Below are positions 11,029 through 26,000 of a stretch of 64,000 bases of DNA, one piece after another. Location: NCBI GenBank assembly GCA_030063045.1, contig JAQSEB010000252.1, forward strand, positions 248,001 to 312,000, read 5' to 3'. How positions within the stretch are numbered: the first letter of the stretch is position 1; each line of letters begins with the position of its first letter. The DNA comes from Pratylenchus scribneri (lineage: Eukaryota > Nematoda > Chromadorea > Rhabditida > Pratylenchidae). The notes beneath the pieces were generated by a model. It had not been told where the DNA came from and ran no database searches. It worked only from the letters and a program-made list of their open reading frames with translations. Position numbers and translations under genes: made by a program.

Positions 11029-11030
11029 AG
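11029..11030 (+). promoter_or_regulatory. Probable 3' splice acceptor in the kettin 5' UTR (cis or spliced-leader)
   Basis: A pyrimidine tract (CCCCTTTTATTTTATAG) ends at 11030, 32 nt before the kettin ATG. An in-frame TGA at 11045-11047 rules out coding upstream of the ATG in this exon. The site could join a distal 5' UTR exon or accept a trans-spliced leader, as is common in nematodes. Confidence 0.45.
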
Positions 11031-11062
11031 GGATTAAAGTAATTTGAGAAATTCTTTTAAAA

Positions 11063-14000
11063 ATGCCATTCCAGAAGCCGATTGGTGTGAAGGAAAGCAA
11101 GCAAACGCCTCCAACTTTTATCCGGGCAAGTTTTCATCCCCTTCAAAAATTTTTCTATGGATGACTTTTGGTCATTTTAGTGACCGATCATACATATTAC
11201 AAAGATTTCTAATATTGATATGATAAGAAAATTGCCAAGTTCCAATTTTCACTTGTTGGGCTTCCCTTCAAAAAACATTTAAAATACATGGAATTTTTGA
11301 TAACTCTTGATCTTGATTGATCATTAGTGACCGAATAAACCAAAATCAAATATTATCGTAAAATTTTAAATTTTAGCCTCTACGTGATAAACGTGCTTTG
11401 ATTGGGCAAAATATCGTTTTGGAATGTCAAATAGAGGTAGGAGTTGTTTAGGATCAACTTTTAGGTTTATTTAAATAATGAACTCTTCAAATTTTTAAAT
11501 AGGCACATCCTGATCCTGTAATAAAATGGTTAAAAGATGGAAAAAATGTCAGCAATTGTCCAGATTATCAAGTAAGGACATAATTACTTGGCCTGATTTA
11601 ATTTTCAAATATTTAATTGAATCATTTTTAGTTGACTGAACAAGGACGAAACTATCTCCTCACAATACCCAAGGTAAAATTGGTTCATAGCGCCCAGATT
11701 AGAAATCATGCAAATGACATACCTTTCGACGCGTCTTGACGTGCCAAGTTCGAATCTGCAAAAATTTTTACCCGGCAAGGACTTTTGGCCAAGTTATGGC
11801 CATTAAAAACCATTTTCCCATAAAGTGCTTGGTCCCCTCTATGGGTCGAAAATTTTAAATTTTTTTCATGGCCATATTATAGCTCATTCGACGAGGCTCG
11901 AAGAGCAGATTCCGAATCTGTAATTGGTTTCGCGTAAAACTAAAAAATAAAAAAGTTATGGCCATTTTTGTCTCGCTGGGATGTGTTGGAACTGCGGAGG
12001 TAATGTAAGAAGGGACTCCGGAGTGGCGTAGCCGTAGCGACGACCCGGACCGCGGAGCGGTCCGGCGGCGAGCTTAGCGAGCGCTAGCGAGCTAAGTGAG
12101 CCGTGAGGAGCGAAGGCGGAGCACACGTAGGAGTCCCTTCTGAAATGCCCACCGGAGCAGTTCCAATCCGTATATCCTTTGCGTGACTGTAACTTTTTTA
12201 TTTTTCAATTTTATGCGAAACCGATAGCAGATTCGTATTCTGCTCGTCGAGACGCGTCGATTGAGGTAGTATAAGTATATTTCCAAACAAAAATTTTGAA
12301 CTTTTTCGACCCATAGGGGGGACCAAGCACTTTTGCGATTTTCAATTGGCCATAACTTGGCCATAAGTGCTTGCCGGGTAAAAATTTTTGCAGATTCGAA
12401 CTTGGCACGTCAATACGCATCGAATAGTATATCATTTGCTTGATTTCGAGTCTGGGCGCTATGAACCAATTTTTCCTCAAAGGCTCAGGCAATTGATAGT
12501 GGACGCTTCACAATACAAGCAATGAATGCCGCGGGCATTAAACAATCGACTTGCATCTTGATCGTCGCCCCTGCGCCAACTCCAATTCCTGGAGGGATGA
12601 CTAGTGTGGCGTAAGTAGCATTACAAAAATCAAAAAATCATAAATCATTGTTTTAAAAATAAATTAAAATTAATTATCTTTTCACTTAAAGTAGTTCACC
12701 AGCGCCACCCCAAACTCCAGTTGGCCCATCTGCCCCCTTTTTTCTAAAGGAAATCAAACATCAACCCTTGCGTTTAGGCAATCCCATCGTTCTTGAGTGT
12801 CGTGTAGTTGTTATGCCACAACCGCAAATTGAATGGCTTAAAAATGGAGAACCATTGAATAATTATAGGTAAATTAAATACATATCAAAAAGTTTAGAAT
12901 TATTCAGAGCCAAAACTGAATATGATACACAATCAGGAATTTGCACATTGACCATCCCCCAAGCTTTTGCTGATGATGTGGGCCAATATTCTTGCAGAGC
13001 AACCAACCAAATGGGCATAGCCGAATCAACAGCACAGGTCGAAGCAATAAAAAGAATTGGAAATAAAATAAAACCATGGAATAACAGAAAAATATCCATA
13101 ATATAATTTTTGGTTAATTGTTTTTCAATTGAAATTATATTTTCCTCACCATTATAGAAGTGAAATTTATTTCATTTCATTTATATATTTTAGATAATGT
13201 CTCAAGAGCAGTATGATAAATGGTTTTCGGAGGAACAACGTCAAGTCACTAAAGAAAAGAAGCAAAAATTGTTACAATCAATGCGTCAACAACAACAAAA
13301 TCAATCACGGTGGGGTAATTATTTCGATAGGCTAGATTCTGATTCTATTTAATTTATGCCGTTGGAGTTCGCTTAACGGTTCAAAATTTTCAACCTATGT
13401 TTATATTTATGAAGGCCAGTCTGAGATAAAGATTAGATGGAATAGATTTTATAAATGATTCATCAGATACCTCACAATATGAAAAAATTCGGGGTCATTA
13501 TTCTTGATTTTTTCCTTCACTTTTGTCATTAGAATTTGCCAGAGGACTCAAATGGCATGAAATTACTAATTATAAGATCATAGAGCTGGATTACCTCTAT
13601 CATAGAGGTAATCCAAGTTATAGAAAATGTTTTATAATCACATTATAAAATGCGTAAAATAGACTAAATCCTAATTTTAAGAGGAACTCCTGGTTATACG
13701 CCTTCACCACGCTCCACTCCAGCTTATATTCAACGTCAATTGGATCAATTTGCTCAATCAACCAGCGGCACCGGGTTCTTATCACCGGCCTCTGAAATTT
13801 CTGATTCTCAAGAGGCACCAACTCAAGCAGCAATGCCACCTATATTTAGGCTTTTTATCTATTGTTTTTATTTAAATACTGAGTTATTTTATATCATAGG
13901 AATAAATTGCGCGGTCTTCGCCTGACTGAGGGTACCGATGCCGTTCTTCAATGCAATGTAATCGGAGTTCCAAAACCAAAGGTAAAAGAAGGAAAAATTA

Positions 14001-17000
14001 AAAACTGGACAATAATATGTAAAATATATTATAGATTTATTGGCTTCGAAATGGACGCCCATTGGCGCCAACAACACGTTCACAAACCCATTATGCAAGC
14101 ACTCTGGCACTGTTGAAAATTTCAATGATGGGACCCGAAGATAGTGGTGAATATAGTATTGTGGCCGAGAATCAGCATGGCCGCGTAAGTTGGGATGGGA
14201 TTTGAAAAAAATATATACCATTTTTAAATTATTGTAGAGGTTTAGCAACAATGAATTTAGGATTTAGGTGAAGTATAAAAATAAAAATGGAAATTAGATT
14301 ATAAATTTAACTTTTATTTAGACGAGATTATGTTTTAATAAATACCACCAATCCAAATTCTGTCAATAAAAAAATATAGGAACATACTGAAAGTGAGGTT
14401 GAGGGTAGATTCTGTTTACTAAAATGGTAAAACCGTAGTGCTCCATCAATTAATGCATGTTCATTCCCGGTTCCGCATGGAGGAAAATAAATTTCAAATA
14501 GGAAAGTATTAAAATCAGAGAATGATGGAAGACTGAAAAACCTAAAATTTTAACAATTGAGAATTTATAAATCCAGTCAAATTCTGCCATCCTTCTGATT
14601 AATAGCATAGAACTTATTATTCTGAAATTTACTTCCCCTTCCGGCCTAATAAATTTTCCAATAATTATTTTCCAATGTATACCAATTGTTAATTAATCAC
14701 TCATCAAAACAATCAGCATCGTAACGGCCAATGCGAAGTTTTCTAATACTTTCACGTTTTTATTTTTCCTACCTTTAAAAAATTTTGTCAAAATTTTATA
14801 CCAAGCAAACCAATTGTCATCCTCCATTTTCCTAATTAAATTCTTTCTGCATTTTCACTTCCATACTCATCACATCAACTTTTCACCAGTTTAAGCAATT
14901 GGCGCCACTAACAGCTTCCACTTATCCTTCTTTTTTTAAAGACCTTTCTCTCTTGAAATAAATGACTAATGAGTTGATCCGAATCATTTTTGTTATTTGC
15001 TTTTTCCTCAATCTTCTATTTTGCTGGTAGATTTTATCCGTCGACGGGTTAGAACTCTAAATCCCTTTGAAGTCTTTTGCACTTTCACCCTATCTTCAAA
15101 AATTGTAATGGAAAAGAGATAAGTGAATGGAGGAAGCAAAAAGCAAATTGGTAAAATGGATGGGAGAAGCCGAACCAATTCACAAGAAAAAAAGCCAATG
15201 TTGGCCAATAGGTAGGAAAGGAGAATCGCGAAGCAACCCACCTATCAAGATTTTTTTATCTAATTTTTTAAGTATGCTTGAATTTTAAATTATTTTCACT
15301 CATTTTGTGAGTCATATTTTTGATGAGCTGATTTTTACCAATCAACGAAAATTTTTTCTTTATATTTTGTTCCCACCCACACAACATTGAAACAACTGCT
15401 TCATTTCATTCTCAGCAACAGCTATTTTCTATTTATTTCAATATTGAATGGAATGGTAAATCCACGTAAAATTTTCTACAGTTACCGTTAACATTTTTTA
15501 AATTCTCTGAATTCTCTGTTTATGATGATTAAATTTTCAAAACAGTCCGTTCCATTATACCAATAATATTAATTATTAACTACTTTCTTGAGAGGTATGA
15601 GAGATAATTTTTTCCAAAAATGCTATGACTTTACTCAAATCTTTGATCTCAAAATTTTTTAAGAGCATAAGAAAAAAATCAACATTTGCTCTTTGATATT
15701 CTATATCATTTCTCAAGTTATTTTAAGACGACAAAAATCATATTTTTCCCATAATTCAAAAAAATTCTAAAAATCAAAAAAAAAAAATTCAAATAACAAC
15801 TAAATAATTTCATTTATTCTTTCATTAATTTTAAATAAAATAAATAATAAAGGATCAATTTAATATATTTTACAAAATTACTTTTATAAGAGTGAATTTT
15901 TTGACATAATTTTCATAGACTTTTTGATTCGAACTATATTCTTTATTTTGTTAAAGTGTAATTTAAAAGCCTCTATATCTGAAATAATATTTTTGCTATT
16001 TTTTAAATTCCATTAATCACCATCGGACTTCTACTTTAATATTTTTATACTTTCATTTGTTTCAAGACTTTACAAAAGATCACATTCACATCTATTATAA
16101 TTTTTACAAGCTAACCTGCTGCTCTCGATAACAATGAACAGTCAAAGAAAATGTATATTCTGGGAATTCAATCCTTCCTTCTACCTATTTTTCAAATTTA
16201 TAATAACACTTTCCCGGATTGTTTTCTATCAAGCTTTTTCGATTGAATCCATCCCAAAATCTATCAAAAGCATTCTGACTAATTTTTGATTGGGCATAAG
16301 AAAGAGAGGATTCTAATTAATAGGTTAGCTGTTTTTTTTCTTTCATTTTAGAAAGGAATATATAAATGTGTATATTCATCACACGTGAAAATTTAGCCCC
16401 GGATAGTAAATCCCATTTCCCATGGAAGAGGAAAACTGCTCCAACATCAATATTCTTTTTTAGTCGAGATCGAGAGAAAACAACCAAGATGAGATGCTCT
16501 TCCCGATGAAAAGATTTTTAGCTCACAATAAAGAATGAAAAATGAGATGGATTTTTAGGTTCTTTCTTTCAAGCTTTTTTTTATTTTTTTCCAAACAAAT
16601 CAATGGGAAGATAGGAAATTACGGAATGAATGGATGATTTGGGCAGTCGGACATGATGCGGGATCAGCTTTTTCCCGTCCGAGTTGCTAAAAACAAAGCC
16701 GTCAAAAATATCCAAATGGGTTTTAGCTTTTAGCAGGCCCAAAAGATGCACCTGTTCATTTGGTACCTATCCTTTCTGGAAGCCCAACCAATTGTTCAAA
16801 AGTTAACCCATTTTCTCTCAACGAAAAATTGGGCTAAACGCCCAATTAACGTTCAATCATTAGGGCACTAAATTCTCCTTCTCTGAATTGCTAAAGCTTC
16901 ATGCTACTTTTTATTAGTTTGCTATTTTCAAATGCTTATTTTTATTGGTTTAGTGATACTCTCACGAATCTGTCGAATCATATTATTTTCATCCTGCTTA

Positions 17001-20000
17001 GTGCTTGTTTTGTCCGAAATTTCAATTGATCATATCATAAAATGCTTCTTCTCTTTCATACAAAAGTCAAAACCAAATTATATTTATCAGTTTGGATTAA
17101 AATCTTATTATTTGAGTTTTTCTTTTTTCTTAGCCAAAGAAAATAAATGAAATGTTGGAACAAAAATCTGGGTAGAGAAAAAAAGACACATAAATAGACT
17201 CCCACGCTCGTCCGGAAATATGCACACCTGTTTAAAAAGCAAAGAATGAATGAGATTTGGAGGAAGTTCGGTGAGCTAAAACTTGCAAAATAGCAAATGC
17301 CGACAAGAGCACAAAAATCAAATACCTTTGGGGCAGGCAGTTCGGAATTGACGAGTTACTGATCCGATGATTTTAAGTCAAAAAATTTCTGTCTCCCAAA
17401 AAGTTGAAAATTCTACCGAAAGATATTTCCTTTTTTTCAATTTGAAATTTTGTTTCCAATAATTTAGACATCTCCATTCTTATAATTTTTCGGCACATAA
17501 TCAATCAAAATCGGGATACGGATCAGAAAAAGGAAAGGAAGATTAAAGAAGTTCCGACTACTTCCTCCAAATTATTATTTTTATTCTTTTAGTATCCCAA
17601 CTTTGTCTAAATTGAAACTCCCCAAAAACAAAAACTATTTAAATTGTTATAAAGATGAAAAATTTATAAATTTTAATAAATGTATTTATTTGCCATTAGT
17701 TGAATTGAAATTACTGCTCTTAAAAAAAGCCACGAAATTAATCTTTTAATTGAAATTTTTCACTCAAGGCTCAAAGTTCGGCAAAAGTCGAAGTATATCC
17801 ATTATCCACACCAGCTTTCGACCCATTATTGTCCACACTTGCCTCAACCGATTCGCTAAAATCTCACCAACAACAAAAATCAAGCCAATCAAAGAGAGAA
17901 CAAGCATTTGTTGAACAACAGAATAGATTTCAACCTCAACCTGTGGAACGACCAGAAAGAAGTAAAGAGCCGCCAACAGTACCACAAAAGGCTGTTAGCG
18001 TTCAAATTCAACAACAACAAGTTCCGCAACAATTGTATCAACTTCAAGGAGAGCAAACACAAAAACAGAAGGTGATTCATCTTTTTTTATTCAGTTAATG
18101 TAATTTTAATTTAAATGACCGATAGGAATTTAAAATGACTTTTCATTTTTTCATTAAAATCATAAATATTAAAATTTAAAATAACATTTTTAATTTCACT
18201 AAAATTTCATAGGAGCAACAATTGCCAGAGGCCGAAAAATCATTGCAACAGCAACAAATTCTCCTACAACGAGATCCGAATTTCCGCTTAAAAACTCCAC
18301 CGAAGGAGTATTACCATCAGCAGGAGCGTGTCAGTAGACAATCGGTAATAGAGCAAAATAATTATATTAAAAAGTCTCGTTAAAAAATTTACAATTGGTT
18401 AAAAAAATGGTTCGAATTTCCTAGTAAAATACTATACAAATTTCTCAGTAAAATATTATTCAACAGGTGCAACCAATTGTCTCAACTGAACAACCAGCAG
18501 TCCAATCTATTCCTCCTTCTTGGACTGAAAAACTCGCACGAATTGACCTTCAGGAACAATCACCACCACATTTTCTGCCTACAGAAGAACCATCAAAGCC
18601 TTCACCTTCAACCAATCTTCGTGCATCCTATCAGCTTCCTCTATCAGCTGCAGTTGAAAAGTCGGCGCATCAAATTGCAATCGAACCTAAGATCTCCAGA
18701 CAAACAGAACCAATCGAAAGGCAAAAACAATCCAAATCCAAAGCCGAGTGGGATATAGATCAGTGGCTTCGTGACCCATTCGGTGAACAAAAGAGCGCAC
18801 CAAAAATCCATCCGTATTTGAGGCCAGTTGAACAGGTCAGTCCTATTTAACTTGATAAAAATAATCATAAATTTCAATATTTTCTTAAACAGTTGGAATA
18901 TTTGATGCAAGAGCAACAAAGACGACAACAAAGAATGGCACCACCTCCAAATCCTGGAACCCAAAGAAATGGCCCAATGTCAAATGGGACAGCACATACT
19001 ACTGGCCCTCGACAGCAACAACAACAACAATTCCAACAGAACGCTTCCGGAAACACTAAGCCACCACAATTTCTGGAAATGCCAAAACCGTTGGCAGTAA
19101 AGCCGGGTGAAAAAGCGGTATTCACAGCTAAAGCCACAGGACAGCCAATGCCCGAATTGACATGGATGTTTTTGAGTCAACCGCAGAGGAAATTGGCGGG
19201 CGAACCAAAAAAGTTTCAAATTACTGGCGGAAAAGATGGTCAATCACAGTTGACTATAGTTGGTGTCCAAGAACAAGATTTGGGAGTTTATGCATGCATG
19301 GCCAGCAATTCTGGAGGATCTTTCCAGGTATACAATCCTGACCAATTAAAACCATTTAACATTAGCAGGATAATCTTTATTAGAACGCATTTATCATTTT
19401 CTTATAATTAAATTTGGGAAAATATATTATTTTAGTTAATTTTCATTTAAGTTATTTTGCTTTTTCGTTTAATGATTTTTCTAGCTTCTCCAGCAAATTT
19501 TCCAAATACTTTCGATGTAACATATATTATATATATATTCAGGCTCAATTTGCATTGCAATTTGCTGGAGGCGGTTTACAACAGCAGCAACATCAACAAA
19601 GAAGTGGCCAACAGCAAAATCAGCAGCAATATATGTCGGGTGGAGGCCAAAATGCAGCCCAAAATTTGTTGAAAAGCAGTACTGGAGGCGCCGGAAGTAC
19701 ACGACAAAAATTCCAATCACCTTCACCAGCACCTGAACAGCGTGAACAGGTCATATTGAAGCGAGTGGACAGGACTAAACAATTGTCAGTTGTCATTATC
19801 AGTTTTTTCACGAAGAATGATGCTATCATTTTTCAGTACTACAGCAAAACGTCCACATCTTGAAGATGATCAAAAAATGCCTTCCAGCCAACCACCGAAA
19901 TTTACCAGTCCATTGAAGAGTCAGACTCTCGTAGAAGGCCAACATGCTCTTCTTGATTGCAAATTCTCTCCAACAGATGACCAAAATTTGAAAGTTGCTT

Positions 20001-23000
20001 GGCTTCTGAATGGGAAACCGGTTGTGTCTACTTCTCGAGTCACAATCCTCAATGATTTTGGCTATGCCGTTCTTGAAATAAACCCAGTTACTGTTTTTGA
20101 CCATGGAGAATATACTTGGTATTTTTAATTTCTTGATTAAACTTTCCTTTATTAATTTATTTTCTTCAGCGTGGCCGTCAATACGCTTGGAGAGGTATGA
20201 AAAATTATTTGCAGAAATAAATTGAGTTAAAAGAAAGAAAAATATGACAATTATAATTATTAGGATCGACAAACAGCCACAATCGAAGTGCTCAGCCATG
20301 TTGCACTTCCTCAGCAACAGGACCAAGTTGTTCCAAGTAGAACATTAGCAGCCGGCAAAGATCGGCCCAGTTTTCGCATTGAATTACGATCCCAAGAGCT
20401 GTTTGAAGGCCAACCACTCCGTTTAGAGACCAAGTTGATTCCAATCAATGATCCATCAATGAAAGTGAGTTTATATCAGAGGTCGCAGATTTTTTTTTCA
20501 CAAAAAGTACATTAGCCTTGAAAAAAAAGATTTTGACATTTTCATTTTAAGCTAATATTAATGGATAAAAATTTTTTAAGCATGTTTTTGAGAAAAAATT
20601 TTTACAAATTTTCGCGCCGCAGGCGAAAAATTTAAACCAAAATTAGCCGCGCAGCGAAAAATTTTGACTAAAAATGGTCGCACAGCGAAAAATTTTGACT
20701 AAAAATGGTCGCACAGCGAAAAATTTTGACTAAAAATGGACGCACAGCGAAAAATTTTGACTAAAAATGGACGCGCAGCGAAAAATTTTACGATTTTTTC
20801 ATGATTTTATGAAAAAAAAGTACTAAAAGTACAGCAAAGTCCAAAAAGAAGTACAAATCTTTTAAAAAAGTACATCTGCGACCTCTGGTTTATATATATT
20901 TTAATAATCACGAATCTTGACCGATTTTTAAAAAATATATTTAAAATTTTATATCATGTTTAAAATTTCCAAAATTACATATAATGATTAAAATGTATGA
21001 ATGAATTTTTCAAAACTCTTTCGGTATTCCAATAAAAAAATGGTTTCTTTTATTTACATTTTTATTTGCCACATAGATCGGCTTCTTTCTCAATGGGAAT
21101 CCGGTTCAATCGGATGATAATGTCAAGTGCCAGTATGAAAATGGCTTTGTGCTTTTGTCAATTGATGAAGTTGCACAGAAGGATGCTGGCTATTATCTTT
21201 TTCAGGCAGAAAATGATATTGGCCAGACAGAAACATCGGCCACAGTCGTTGTGGTTCCAAGAATGGACAGCAGTGTGTATCTGGCAGAAAATGAAAACGC
21301 TATATTCGATGTAGAAGATATGCGTGAGCTGCAGGTCCTATAATAGTGCCATTAAAATTAGATTGAAATGTATTTAAAAACAAATTATATAAAATTTTAT
21401 AGAGTAGTCAAGCTGCTGGACAAATGCACGCACCACAGTTTTTGCAAACTCCACGAGACTTCCATTGTGAAGATGAGTTGGGCCGCTCTTATTTCGATGC
21501 TCGAATTGGCCCAGTCAATGATCCAACACTCCGTGTGATATGGCTAAAAGATGGGCAACCACTACCAAATGCTAATCGAATTCAACTGGTGCATTTTTAA
21601 ACAGAATCATACATATACATTTGTATAAAATATCATTTTCCTCCAGGTCAACAATTTTGGTTTCGTCTCCCTTAGCATCCATCCCACCTATCCCGAGGAT
21701 CAAGGGACTTATACATGTCTTCTTCGCAATTCTTTGGGCGAAACAACTGCAAATGCACAATTGACCACAGTTTTCACTGATCCTCTCCAGTTGGACCCAT
21801 TGCATGCCGAAGCTTTACCAACTATTGAGAGTATTGAAGATTATAAAGTGAGCAAATTAAAAAATGGTGTTTTAAACTTGATAAATAAAAAATATTAAAT
21901 CCAAAAAAGATATTTAAAAATATATATTTGCATTCCTTTTAATTTTGTTTCCTAAAGGTCCATATTGGTCCAATCCTAGTTGAGAGACCTGAAGAATTAC
22001 AAAGTTTGGAGCAGCCATGCTTTGTTCGTCCACTTGGTGGCAAAGTTGAAGTAGACATGGACTCTCAACCGGTCCATTTTGAATGCCGTGTACAACCTGC
22101 AAATGATGTAAAAATGTCGGTGGAATGGTTGTTGAATGGACAGCCATTAGCCGCTTCCCATCGATTTCGTCCAATGTTCGATTTTGGCTATGTGGCACTT
22201 GATTTGCTCTATGCATACCCAGAAGATAGTGGCACATACACATGCATTGCCAGGAATGAGCTGGGCGAGGTAAATCTTTGTAAAAAGCTGAATTAGGCTA
22301 TTATGACACTAGCGATTTATAAAAACGTTTTTGCTAATAAGTATTTATTATTAACAGCAAATTTAAATATCAGAATGAATTTTTAAGGACCCGACTCATT
22401 TAAGCAGGAAAGAAATATAAAATTTTTAAGGAATATGTAAAATTTTAATTTTTAACTCATCTTTAGGCTCAAAGTTCAATCGATCTTGTTGTGAACACAA
22501 AGCAAACACTCTTCGAAGATCCACTCCATCCAGAGGGTCTGGAGCGAATCTTAGAGTTGGAACAGCCACGAGATTTTGGACTTCAGGAAGTGCCCGACCG
22601 TGAATGTGATAATCCGCCTAAATTTCTCGGCAATTTGCAAAATGTAGAATTACAGGTAGAACGAATAAAATTATATATTTTTCTTGATTTCCTTATAAAT
22701 TTTTAAATAGAATTTAATTTCTTTTCTCTGAATTTCTAACAGGAAGGTGACGAGGATTTGTGCTTCGAAATCAAATTGGTGCCAGTGAATGATCCTACAA
22801 TGCACGTGGAATGGCTTTTGAATGGACAACCACTCTATTATGGATCTAGGATTCATTCTCAAAATGATTTTGGCTTTATTACTCTCACAATCCGGGGTGT
22901 TATTCCCGAGGATTCAGGCACATACACGGTTCAAGCCACCAATGAGAAGGGACAGGTATTGGATAAAATGAGAAATTTGCTTATTATTTAGCTTATTAAT

Positions 23001-26000
23001 ATATTTGATTTTTTAAAGGATTCGAGAAGTTGCGAAGTTTCAGTGGCTGGAAAAGAGGCAATTCTGTTAGCACCTCAACATGAAGAATCGCTAGGAAAAA
23101 TTGAATATTTGGAAAATTTACAAAAATTCGTGAAGCCTGAAATTCCCGACTATGAATCAACAGCGCCACAATTTATTGAGCAACTTCCAGGCGACGTTGG
23201 CGAGGTGGAAGAAGGAGAACCATTGCATTTGGAATGCAAACTGGAGCCAGTCGGCGATAACCAATTGAAAGTCTACTGGCTCAGAAATGGACAGCCACTT
23301 CCTCATGGTAAAAAACAAACAATCGATTGAGAACAAGAGATGTATTTTTAGATTTTTTTACATAATCATAAAACTGATAAATAATTAATTTATTTAGCGC
23401 ATCGTTTCCGCACTTTCTATGATTTCGGTTTCGTTTCTCTGGACATTCTGAACGTTTATGCCGAAGATTCTGGTACATACACTTGTGTAGCAGAGAATTC
23501 ACTGGGACAAGCACAAACCAGCACCCAATTTACTTGTCAACGTTAGTTTTTGAAAGAATTTAAAGAATAAATGAATATATAAGATTCATTAAATAGCAGT
23601 TATAAGGAAAATTGAAATTTTCACAGAACCCTAGCTAAAAGATTTTTTTTAAACTCATTCAAAGTTCAATCAGTTTCTTCTCTCATATTGTGACAAAAAA
23701 ATTTTTACAGCCGAAATATGTCAAAACATTGCAAATTTATTTGTTATTTATTAGCTATAAGAAATAGTATCGGATTACCAAAAATTACAACTATAAAAAC
23801 AAGGAAGAACCAGTTTAACTTTAAATACACAAATTCACAAGCATTTGGCGGATACTAGTTAAGACTTCCTCTTTGTTTTCATTTGTGCATTATTATTGTC
23901 ATTAGATAAGTAAACAGAGGAATCCCCCAATAGTCCCTTCCCAAGTATATAAATATTAAAAGGAAAACCAACATTTGGCGACAAAAAAATTAGGAAAAAG
24001 GAATAAAAAAGAGAAGAATTCTTGGCCCTTTTCTAAATGTCAGAGCAAAGATTTTTCGCAAAAAGTCAAAAAATAAATAATTATTGGAATTACCGCCAAA
24101 ATGAACAAAATCATACACATACTATTCCAGCAAAGAGCCTGATCTATACGGAGACCCAACATCCGGATAGCTATGCACGAATACAGGAGATTGAAATGTC
24201 CAAGCAATTACCCGAGGAAGTGCCAGAGGCGGATAAACAAGTAGAGAAGGGAGAATTATAAATTAAATTAAATAGTTACATAATGGGAAAATAAATTAAT
24301 TTTCAAACATTTCGAGTTTTGAAATTTATTTATTTAAATTAAAGGCACCATTCTTTGCCAAACCATTGAGTGCCTCGACGACGGAAGTGCCCGAAGGAGA
24401 AAGTGTCTATCTTGAAGCACAATACGGTCCACTTGATGATAATTCACTTGTCTGTGAATGGCTCCTAAACGGACAACCGTTGATGAAGGCAAATCGTTTT
24501 GTATTGAGCCAAGATTTTGGTTTTGCTGCACTCAGCATTCTTTATATGTATCCGGAAGACAGGTAGAAGATATATATTACATATAATAACTTGGATAAAT
24601 TGCCATAAAGAGATATATTGATATTAGTAAATTTCATTTTAATGAACATATTTAGTGGCAAATACCAACTTTTGATTCGTAATGGTCAAGGAAAGGAGGC
24701 AAGTTCAAGCGTTGATTTGAATTGTGGCAGCAAAGAAGCCCTTCTTCTTGACACACTCCATCCGGATTCAGTTCAACGAATCGCCGAATTGGAAGCGCCC
24801 AGACCAGTGCCAATGGAAGCACCAGAACCAGAGAAACAGGCTCCACAAATTGTCAAACAGCTAACAGTTACGGCACCGAACAGTGACGGACCAGCAGAAA
24901 CACAATCTTTGCATTTTGATGCCCAATATACACCAACTGATGACAACACAGTTTTGATCGAATGGTATCATAATGGACAACCGATGAAAAATTCAAATCG
25001 CTATCATTTGACTAATGATTTTGGTTTTGCTGCTTTAGACATCAATTTTCTATTGACTGAAGACGCTGGAGAATTCACGCTAGTTGTTAGTAATGCAGTT
25101 GGTGAGATGAAAATTTAAATTCAAAAATAGCAAAAATAAATCAGGAAAAGCCCAAACATCGGCGACAATACAATTCGAAGGCTCAGCTGTGATTATCGAC
25201 GATACGCAACATCCAGAGAGTCTTAAACGGATACAAGAAATTGAAGCAGTTCGACCAGCCGAACCCGGTAAATAAAAAATTCATTATTTTATTAATTTCA
25301 TTTTCAGAGCCAGCCGAATTGCCTCCTGAAGCACCTTCATTCACTCAACAATTGAATGGCCAAATTGATGGTCTTGTAGAGGGGCAACCTTTGCATCTGC
25401 AAGCTAGCGTTATTCCCGTAAATGATCCAAATTTGAGGATTGAATGGTAAATATTTAGTATTACAAATTCTTAGATTTCGCTCATAAATTTTTATTGTTT
25501 TAAAAATAAAAATATTAACTCTATTTCCAGGTTCTTCAATGGCCAACCAATGGCATTCAGTTCCAGAATTCGCACAATTCACGATTTTGGCTATGTTGCA
25601 CTCGAATTTGGTCATTTATTTGCCGAGGACAGCGGCACTTACACTTGTAAGGCAATCAATGAAGCAGGTGAGGCAGAATCGAGCATTGCGATTGAATGCG
25701 AATCCAAGAGGAATTTATATCTCGAATCACAGCATGAACAGTCTTGGGTCAAAATACAAGTACAATACAAATATTTATATGTTTCCTTATTTTATTTAAA
25801 CACAAAAAATTAGGAAATGGAGAATCGTGAAGCCGTCAAAGAGCCCTCGCCTGAATTACATTTTCCGCCACCTACTTTCATTGTACCACTCGAGAATCGT
25901 GAGGATTTGATTGAGGGCGATGCTGTCCGCTTAGAATGTCGACTTCAGCCAGTTAATGATCCAACATTGAAGGTTGTAATAAAAGAATTAAATTTAAGAA

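Larger units (their letters stand above)
11063..14184 (+). other. ketn-1: Kettin exons 1-11: Ig1, Ig2, Ig3 and a short Gln-rich linker
   Basis: Exons: 11063-11125, 11377-11436, 11503-11571, 11632-11673, 12483-12610, 12692-12868, 12908-13037 (or to 13043), 13194-13314, 13684-13849, 13900-13981, 14035-14184. Ig1 opens with PTFIRPLRDKR, Ig2 with APFFLKEIKHQ and Ig3 with PPIFRNKLRGLR. Between Ig2 and Ig3 lies a linker with YDKWFSEEQRQVTKEKKQK and SPRSTPAYIQRQ. Exon 7 has no strong donor: either CACAG|GTCGAA at 13037 or GAA|GCAATA at 13043 keeps the frame, and the second gives the more usual Ig end (AQVE). Confidence 0.85.

Noticed and set aside
13044..13106. Kettin ending early at TAA after Ig2
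   Set aside because: The next exons continue in frame with a linker and Ig3, so the extra residues are read-through of an intron.
13889..14251. Minus-strand open frame of 120 codons opposite Ig3
   Set aside because: A shadow of kettin exons 10-11; no motif.
15008..15241. Hydrophobic minus-strand frame in kettin intron 11
   Set aside because: No supporting splice or start context; hydrophobic frames are expected by chance in AT-rich DNA.
24037..24261. Separate small gene starting with an ATG upstream of a kettin exon
   Set aside because: It is intron sequence running into kettin exon 24131-24240; the acceptor CATTCCAG at 24130 and the linker motif show the true exon.
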